Part shown: positions 9,618-12,419 of the stretch, piece by piece
Position numbering within the stretch: position 1 is the stretch's first letter
Layout of the letters: each line of letters opens with the position of its first letter
Made by a program: the position numbers and the translations under genes
Source of the DNA: Monoraphidium neglectum
Taxonomy: Eukaryota; Chlorophyta; Chlorophyceae; Sphaeropleales; Selenastraceae
Assembly (NCBI RefSeq): GCF_000611645.1
Contig: NW_014012655.1
Coordinates: forward strand, 6,388-18,806
Direction of reading: 5' to 3'
DNA: 12,419 bases
The notes under the pieces: model-generated
The model's database searches: none
What the model saw: only the letters and a program-made list of their open reading frames with translations
Told to the model about the DNA's origin: nothing

Positions 9618-11142
9618 CTGCCGCCGCGCTCACCCGCCAGCGGGGGACGTGAAGGAGCAGGCGCGGCCCGCGCCCAGCAGCAGCGCGCCGAGCGCAGCCC
9701 CGCCGCCAGGGGCCCGGATGGCGATGGCTTCGAAGCTCAGGATACCGGCCTCGGAGTGGAGGCGTGCCACGTCGCGGGGCAGCTGTACGCGAATTGGATA
9801 GGATGCGTTATTCGGTGGCGTCAGCGGCAGGGACCAACTTGAAGGAGGACAACCACAAGCTGAGCTGGCGCGGGCGGTGCAAGCGAGACAGGGCTGAGCT
9901 AGCCTGCCGGACTGCCGCAAAGCTGCGTTCGCAAGCGAGCACGCTTGCTCAGAGATCCCGCCCCCAACGGCCGTGCGCGCATGCAGTCCTTTTCTGCGGC
10001 CTGCGCCGCATGTGCGTGCGCGTCACAGGCGCGCGGCGCCTCACGCACATCGAGCTCCGCGGCGCAGTCTTGTATGGACACGCGCCCACAAGCTGCGCAT
10101 GCGGCGCGGCCCGCGCTCCACCCTGGCCCGCTCATCAGCGCGTCCGCCTCGAGCGCGCCTGCGCCGATCCCACTTGCGGCCAACAGCACACCGCAGTCGA
10201 CGTTCCCGTCCACAAACGCCAGGATGCTGCGGGCGAGACATGGGGCAGGTTGGGGCATGTGGTCGGCGGCCGCAGCTTCAGCCGGGCGCAGAGGGGGTGT
10301 AGCGGCGGCTTGGGAGCCGGGCTGCGGTGCTGCACGCCGCCGCCGCGCTGCAGCCGGGTCCAGGCCGGGGCCGGGCGGGCGTTCCCGCCTGCACGCCACC
10401 TGGCCGCGTGGCGCGTGCCGGCGGGGCTGCGTGGGCTGCTCAAGCCGTGTCTTTTAGCACCAAAGCGGCCAAAAACGCGCTCGCGCATATGCATCGCATG
10501 CGCCCACCCTGCCACGTCGGCCAGGCCCTCTTCCACGATGAGGTCCGCTGCCTCTGAAACTGCCAGCCGCGCATTAGTACTCAGCATCGCCATCTCCTGC
10601 AGCAGCGCGGCTGCCTGCGTCGAAACACAACCCAAACGTTTGGGTTCGGGGAGTGCCGATGTGGCGAGAGCGGAGGGGCTAAACAGATGGGGTGCGGGCC
10701 CGTGGTGCCTCCAAGGGGCTCGCCACAACAAGCGGGCCTAGTCGGCCCGCGCGACGCCTAAGTGGTCCCAATATATGCGAGGGCGCACAAGGCCTGCGAC
10801 CGCGGAGGCCGCCGTCAGTGGCGCTACCGGTAGTGACATAATGGCCGTGCGGTGCCCAAGAGCCGAATCGTGTCCAAGGGCCCTGCGCCTGGCGGCCCCC
10901 AACGTGTGTTGACAGCGGCCCCGGCTGCGCACCTTTGAAGCCTCAAAAAAGGCTGGCTTGACAGCAGCGGCGGCAGCCGTCCCGCTGCCTGCATGTATGT
11001 CGCCGCTGGCTGTGGTGCCCTGGTGCGTATGGTCATCCCTCGGGGTGGCGCCAGGCCTTTCAACGCCTGGTAGCAGTGCAGCCGCTGCCGACTGGTGGCC
11101 CGCACTGCCTGGCTCCGCCCCCTTTGATGAAGCGCACCCCAT
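3504..11142 (-). CDS. GAF-domain TKL protein kinase with lipid-anchor N-terminus, 16 exons, complete
   Basis: Sixteen exons join with matching phases into a 964-residue protein. The ATG at 11142 is fixed by an in-frame TGA eight codons upstream (11164-11166) and by the start MGCASSK, a classic Gly2 myristoylation/Cys3 palmitoylation signal. Residues about 71-240 and 247-455 look like two GAF domains, each ending in a hydrophobic strand pair such as SLAVVPMFVGDTPIGALYF (393-411). Residues 456-610 are a Ser/Gly/Ala-rich linker. The kinase domain (about 612-940) has the glycine loop GRGGFG (620-625), Lys640, alpha-C Glu657, Met739 as probable gatekeeper, HRD (793-795) with Lys797 and Asn800, DFG (819-821), APE (848-850), alpha-F Asp863 and Arg925. 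HRDVKLDN indicates Ser/Thr specificity. All catalytic residues are present, so an active enzyme is expected. By architecture it is probably a membrane-associated signalling kinase; substrate and GAF ligand are unknown. All 15 introns start GTG and end CAG. Confidence 0.9.
3840..3955. repeat. degenerate CTG/GCN triplet repeat in intron 15
   Basis: This is an interrupted CTG/GCT-rich tract. Read on the minus strand it is an open, Ala-rich frame continuous with exon 16; read on the plus strand it is also Ala-rich. The intron call rests on the phase-1 acceptor at 3752, which gives a normal kinase sequence. Confidence 0.75.
4118..4240 (-). CDS. kinase exon 15 (residues 842-882 plus part of 883), APE and alpha-F
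   Basis: It follows acceptor TCGGCAG and encodes GTITHLAPELF and DAYAFGILMWELFSG, the P+1 loop and alpha-F helix with Asp863. The donor is G|GTGGGT, phase 1. Intron 14 is 372 bp. Confidence 0.94.
4478..4553. repeat. degenerate (CA)n tract in intron 14
   Basis: CA, CACG and CATG units alternate for about 75 nt. In the sense (minus) strand this is TG-rich, starting about 60 nt inside the intron from its donor. Confidence 0.9.
4613..4817 (-). CDS. kinase exon 14 (residues 774-841), catalytic loop and DFG
   Basis: It follows acceptor CCAACAG and contains YLHDSANLVHRDVKLDNVLL and KLSDFGLTKVL, the catalytic and Mg-binding segments. The donor is G|GTGAGT, phase 1. Intron 13 is 321 bp. Confidence 0.95.
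5139..5404 (-). CDS. kinase exon 13 (residues 685-773), hinge with Ala/Pro-rich insert
   Basis: It follows acceptor CGCCCAG. About 50 residues of Ala/Pro/Gly-rich sequence (685-735) come before the hinge LVVMELCSGSLRDAV. A second insert (about 755-773) follows. The donor is GAG|GTGCGC, phase 0. Intron 12 is 381 bp. Confidence 0.9.
5585..5653. repeat. (CA)n microsatellite in intron 12 with two TTACA breaks
   Basis: Three CA runs (5585-5613, 5617-5625, 5629-5653) are separated by TTA. On the sense strand each break reads TGTAAGTG. Confidence 0.95.
5786..5918 (-). CDS. kinase exon 12 (residues 641-684 plus part of 685), alpha-C helix
   Basis: It follows acceptor GCGCCAG. MEMAVLSTVHHPHIVQLYAC contains the salt-bridge Glu657 and the HPHIV motif. 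The donor is G|GTGGGC, phase 1. Intron 11 is 242 bp. Confidence 0.92.
6161..6307 (-). CDS. kinase exon 11 (residues 592-640), ATP-binding loop
   Basis: It follows acceptor TCGGCAG and encodes LVIADEIGRGGFGTVYSGSW and ends AAIK, so the intron falls directly after the beta-3 lysine (Lys640). The donor is AAG|GTGTGC, phase 0. Intron 10 is 371 bp. Confidence 0.93.
6361..6504. repeat. degenerate (GT)n tract in intron 10
   Basis: TG, TGCG and TGTCTG units are spread over about 140 nt. The orientation is opposite to the other intronic tracts: here the sense strand of the gene is CA-rich. Confidence 0.85.
6679..7086 (-). CDS. kinase exon 10 (residues 456-591), low-complexity linker
   Basis: The largest exon, 408 nt, follows acceptor CACGCAG. 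It encodes a Ser/Gly run, an acidic SQSDSDG patch and an Ala-rich stretch, so it is probably disordered. It ends ESMIK|GTGTGC, phase 0. It links the sensor half of the protein to the kinase half. Intron 9 is 356 bp. Confidence 0.82.
7443..7523 (-). CDS. kinase exon 9 (residues 429-455)
   Basis: A small 81-nt exon after acceptor CCCGCAG encodes a helix, VVPGLAMALDSKLQGNTAQL, which probably closes GAF-like domain B. The donor is GAG|GTGGGT, phase 0. Intron 8 is 427 bp, the longest in the gene. Confidence 0.82.
7640..7651. other. perfect 12-bp GC palindrome in intron 8
   Basis: GAGCGGCCGCTC is fully self-complementary. A second GCGGCCGC core lies at 7676-7683. No function is evident. Confidence 0.7.
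7831..7917. repeat. (CA)n and CG/CA alternating tract in intron 8
   Basis: A 37-nt strictly alternating purine-pyrimidine stretch (7831-7867) rich in CG steps is followed by CA runs at 7869-7898 and 7901-7917. Confidence 0.93.
7951..8160 (-). CDS. kinase exon 8 (residues 359-428)
   Basis: It follows acceptor TGAACAG and holds the clearest GAF sequence: SSLAVVPMFVGDTPIGALYF, with IHDTTSYLQN before it. The donor is TTG|GTGTGT, phase 0. Intron 7 is 277 bp. Confidence 0.9.
8438..8610 (-). CDS. kinase exon 7 (residues 301-358)
   Basis: It follows acceptor CTCACAG. A basic, Ser-rich insert (KPHGARKRSDCS) is followed by LAFGGTLLERAVRRLGQQTF. The donor GTGATG, phase 0, is the least typical of the set and was chosen because it alone keeps phase and joins to TIHDTTSYLQ in the next exon. 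Intron 6 is 262 bp. Confidence 0.8.
8873..8990 (-). CDS. kinase exon 6 (residues 262-300 plus part of 301)
   Basis: It follows acceptor GCGTTCAG and encodes GVSHFMWRATNCSMAVRLAV and GEVLLFEAATA, the first strands of GAF-like domain B. The donor is G|GTGAGC, phase 1. Intron 5 is 262 bp. Confidence 0.88.
9253..9391 (-). CDS. kinase exon 5 (residues 215-261)
   Basis: It follows acceptor TTCCACAG and encodes LPAWVDAAATALLQLLRHG, the C-terminal helix of domain A, then a link into domain B. The donor is CAG|GTGAGA, phase 0. Intron 4 is 242 bp and carries a long CA tract. Confidence 0.88.
9560..9618. repeat. (CA)n tract in intron 4, uninterrupted alternating purine-pyrimidine
   Basis: There are 59 nt of strict alternation, CG-rich at one end and about 22 CA units after that. 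It lies only about 14 nt from the intron 4 donor (9632-9633). Confidence 0.95.
9634..9782 (-). CDS. kinase exon 4 (residues 166-214 plus part of 215)
   Basis: It follows acceptor CGTACAG and encodes LPRDVARLHSEAG and SFEAIAIRAPGGGAALGALL, the closing strand pair of GAF-like domain A. The donor is GG|GTGAGC, phase 2. Intron 3 is 266 bp. Confidence 0.88.
10049..10226 (-). CDS. kinase exon 3 (residues 106-165)
   Basis: It follows acceptor CCCGCAG and encodes ILAFVDGNVDCGVLLAASG through VSIQDCAAELD, the central part of GAF-like domain A. The donor GTGCGTGAG is phase 0. Intron 2 is 281 bp. Confidence 0.87.
10508..10614 (-). CDS. kinase exon 2 (residues 71-105 plus part of 106)
   Basis: It follows acceptor GACGCAG and encodes helical LLQEMAMLSTNARLAVSEAA and a DLIVEEGLADVAG stretch, the likely opening helix and first strand of GAF-like domain A. 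The donor is GG|GTGGGC, phase 2. Intron 1 is 318 bp. Confidence 0.87.
10629..10646. other. perfect 18-bp palindrome in intron 1
   Basis: AACCCAAACGTTTGGGTT is identical to its reverse complement. In the transcript it lies 11 nt upstream of the intron 1 acceptor CAG (10615-10617), within the usual branch-point and pyrimidine region. Confidence 0.85.
10933..11142 (-). CDS. kinase exon 1 (residues 1-70)
   Basis: It encodes MGCASSK and then a flexible Ala/Gly/Thr-rich N-terminus ending VKPAFFEASK. The donor is AAG|GTGCGC, phase 0. Gly2 and Cys3 are the expected myristate and palmitate sites, pointing to anchorage at a membrane. Confidence 0.9.
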
Positions 11143-11640
11143 TAGTGCTGGTGTGACGTCGCTTCACGGATTGCGCCGTCGGGCGCACGAGAACGCTGCG
11201 GTTGCCGATGACCCCAACAGCAGCGCGACCGGTGTGCACTGCAGGGGCCGCGACCGGTGTGCAGGGGGTCGAGTGCACCAGGCGCCCCCGGCGCCACCTT
11301 GCTGCGCAAAAATAGGAAATCCGCGCAAGTCGAGTACGGGCCGCTCAGCTTTACAGCGACCTTTCCTCGCAGCACTTGGCCGTTCTAAGTTCTCGCGCAG
11401 CTGTCACGGACCGCCAAAGCAGCGTGACATCGAATATAAACGAGATCAATATCAAACCTGCGATTCTTCCGGATATCGTTGCATGTGCCGTCTGGTCCTT
11501 GGTGTGGCCTCCAACGCCGGGTGGGAAAATCGCTGCGAAGTGTTGAGTGCCGCAAGGTACCATAGAGGTCCTTGGGGTGGGAATGCAATTATACAAACGC
11601 GCATGGCTTCCAGCCCGCCAACTTGGCTGCCTGATATACT
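11143..11640. promoter_or_regulatory. upstream region of the kinase gene
   Basis: This is non-coding as far as can be seen. It holds the presumed 5' UTR and promoter of the kinase gene. A TATA-like CCTATTTTTG lies on the minus strand at 11307-11316, about 165 nt before the ATG, but the match is loose. Positions about 11400-11640 are clearly richer in A+T than the genes and contain open frames on both strands without recognisable motifs. Confidence 0.4.
11225..11263. repeat. 14-bp direct repeat upstream of the kinase gene
   Basis: GCGACCGGTGTGCA occurs at 11225-11238 and again at 11250-11263, 25 nt apart in phase, about 85-120 nt upstream of the start codon. Spacing and position would suit paired binding sites. 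Confidence 0.7.
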
Positions 11641-11652
11641 GCTACAAACTAA

Positions 11653-12061
11653 GAGTTGCACGCGGTGCCGTTTGACGGCGATCCGAGCGAGTGTGCTGTC
11701 GGGACAAGCAGCACGAAGTCGTTGGGCCCCCTGCCTAGCGTCACCACAGCGCTGAACATGCATGGGGTTGGCACGTAAGTCAAGTCGAGTTGCTCGGCCA
11801 ATTGAGCGTCCAGCTTCCCGTCTGGGTGCGGAGCGATGACGCTGTCACTGTTATTGTCTCAGGCTAGCTGCTCTACGGTGCGCCGCTGCTGCTGTGCATG
11901 CTATGGCATGGCCCTCGTGGTGGTGGCATACATCTGAATCGGCAGACGAGACGGCTCGGCCACAAGGGGCAGGTGGAAAGCGCCGCCGTTCCAAGCCGCG
12001 CATCTTGGCCAATCTTGCAGAAGCGCTGAAGCGCTTGGCCTGCAAACTGCAGAAGACACTG
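11653..12061 (+). pseudogene. open-frame fragments with a plausible intron, possibly part of a decayed element
   Basis: After a TAA (11650-11652) a frame runs to 11774 and encodes FDGDPSECAVGTSSTK and NMHGVGT. It meets GTAAGT at 11775. TTATTGTCTCAG ends at 11862, and the segment from 11863 continues in phase into PSWWWHTSESADETA, a basic KRRRSKPR patch and a helix (ILANLAEALKRLACKLQKTL) up to about 12061. Unspliced, the frame stops at the TAA in GTAAGT. The 87-bp intron would be shorter than any in the kinase gene and uses a different donor. No family is recognised. It could be a short gene, or the same decayed retroelement as the zinc-knuckle fragment downstream. Confidence 0.3.
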
Positions 12062-12205
12062 CAGGTTAGCCCCCAGCTGGGGGCCAACCTCCATACATAC
12101 GCTGTACATGCGGTTGGAACGCGAGACTGCACCCAGCCTACACCCGGCAGCCTGGTACTATCTTCAGAACGAAGGGGGGCACTACTGTGCTGCCGCGCGA
12201 ACTGA

Positions 12206-12369
12206 GGCGGTGCCTGTGGTGGAGATGCGGACAGGTCCCCACGCACCATGCACAACCTGCACGAGTGGGGAACGAGCAAAAGCACGGCCTGCCGCCTGTG
12301 CGGAGACCCGGACGAGACCGCTAGGCACACCATGCTGGCATGCCAAGCGCTGAGCGCGCAGCACACCTC

Positions 12370-12373
<4 letters not shown>
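12206..12373 (+). pseudogene. C-terminal zinc-knuckle fragment of a non-LTR (LINE) reverse transcriptase
   Basis: In the frame after the TGA at 12203-12205, the translation passes through GGDADRSPRTMHNLHEWGTS and then CRLCGDPDETARHTMLAC (12290-12343), a C-x2-C-x8-H-x4-C pattern. A W-G-x(6-8)-CxLCG...ET..H...C segment is the usual C-terminal zinc-binding motif (zf-RVT) of LINE reverse transcriptases. No polymerase motif is seen upstream, and the frame is closed just before it, so this is probably a degraded or 5'-truncated remnant. The frame continues into the (CT)n tract and off the window. Confidence 0.6.

Positions 12374-12419
<46 letters not shown>
12374..12419 (+). repeat. (CT)23 microsatellite at the window edge
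   Basis: There are 46 nt of pure CT up to the last base, so its true length is unknown. It follows directly on the LINE-type fragment. Confidence 0.97.

Noticed and set aside
9764..10741. 325-codon plus-strand open frame
   Set aside because: It is antisense to kinase exons 2-4 (GAF-like region); the composition is Arg/Ala/Cys-rich as expected for a complement frame.
10958..11755. 265-codon plus-strand open frame
   Set aside because: It overlaps kinase exon 1 in antisense and shows no recognisable domain. The window 11653-11774 looks better in another frame.
1..12419. Bacterial operon interpretation
   Set aside because: The kinase is interrupted by 15 introns with consistent donors and acceptors, there are no ribosome-binding sites or tight gene spacing, and simple repeats are abundant.
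1..12419. tRNA or rRNA genes
   Set aside because: No cloverleaf with a GGTTC-type T loop and no conserved rRNA stretch was recognised by eye on either strand.

Overview
The window looks like nuclear DNA from a chlamydomonadalean (volvocine-type) green alga. The evidence is GC-rich coding sequence, many short introns of 242 to 427 bp that nearly all begin GTG and end CAG, frequent (CA)n tracts inside introns, Ala/Gln/Ser-rich low-complexity protein segments, and a TGTAA poly(A)-type signal. This assignment is inferred from sequence style. No database was consulted.

Layout. (1) Positions 1-1362, plus strand: the 3' part of a gene of unknown function, with a pure 22-unit CAG tract encoding polyglutamine and a Ser/Gly/Ala-rich C-terminus. 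The frame is open from the window edge. (2) Positions 1363-3503: a non-coding region between two convergent genes, holding 3' UTR sequence, several small repeats and two short hairpins. (3) Positions 3504-11142, minus strand: one complete gene of 16 exons. All 15 introns can be placed with matching phases, giving a predicted 964-residue protein. It has an N-terminal MGCASSK lipidation signal, two tandem GAF-like domains, a disordered linker and a C-terminal TKL-type protein kinase domain with all major catalytic motifs. (4) Positions 11143-11640: upstream region of the kinase gene, with a 14-bp direct repeat and an AT-richer stretch. (5) Positions 11640-12419, plus strand: fragments of open frame, ending in a zinc-knuckle motif typical of the C-terminus of non-LTR (LINE) reverse transcriptases, then a (CT)n tract that runs off the window.

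The kinase gene is the main content. Its architecture suggests a membrane-tethered signalling kinase: myristate/palmitate at the N-terminus, GAF domains as possible ligand- or redox-sensing or dimerisation modules, then Ser/Thr kinase output. The large plus-strand open frames that overlap it are antisense shadows. Five of its introns carry CA/TG microsatellites, one of which contains two TGTAAGT motifs in the sense orientation.
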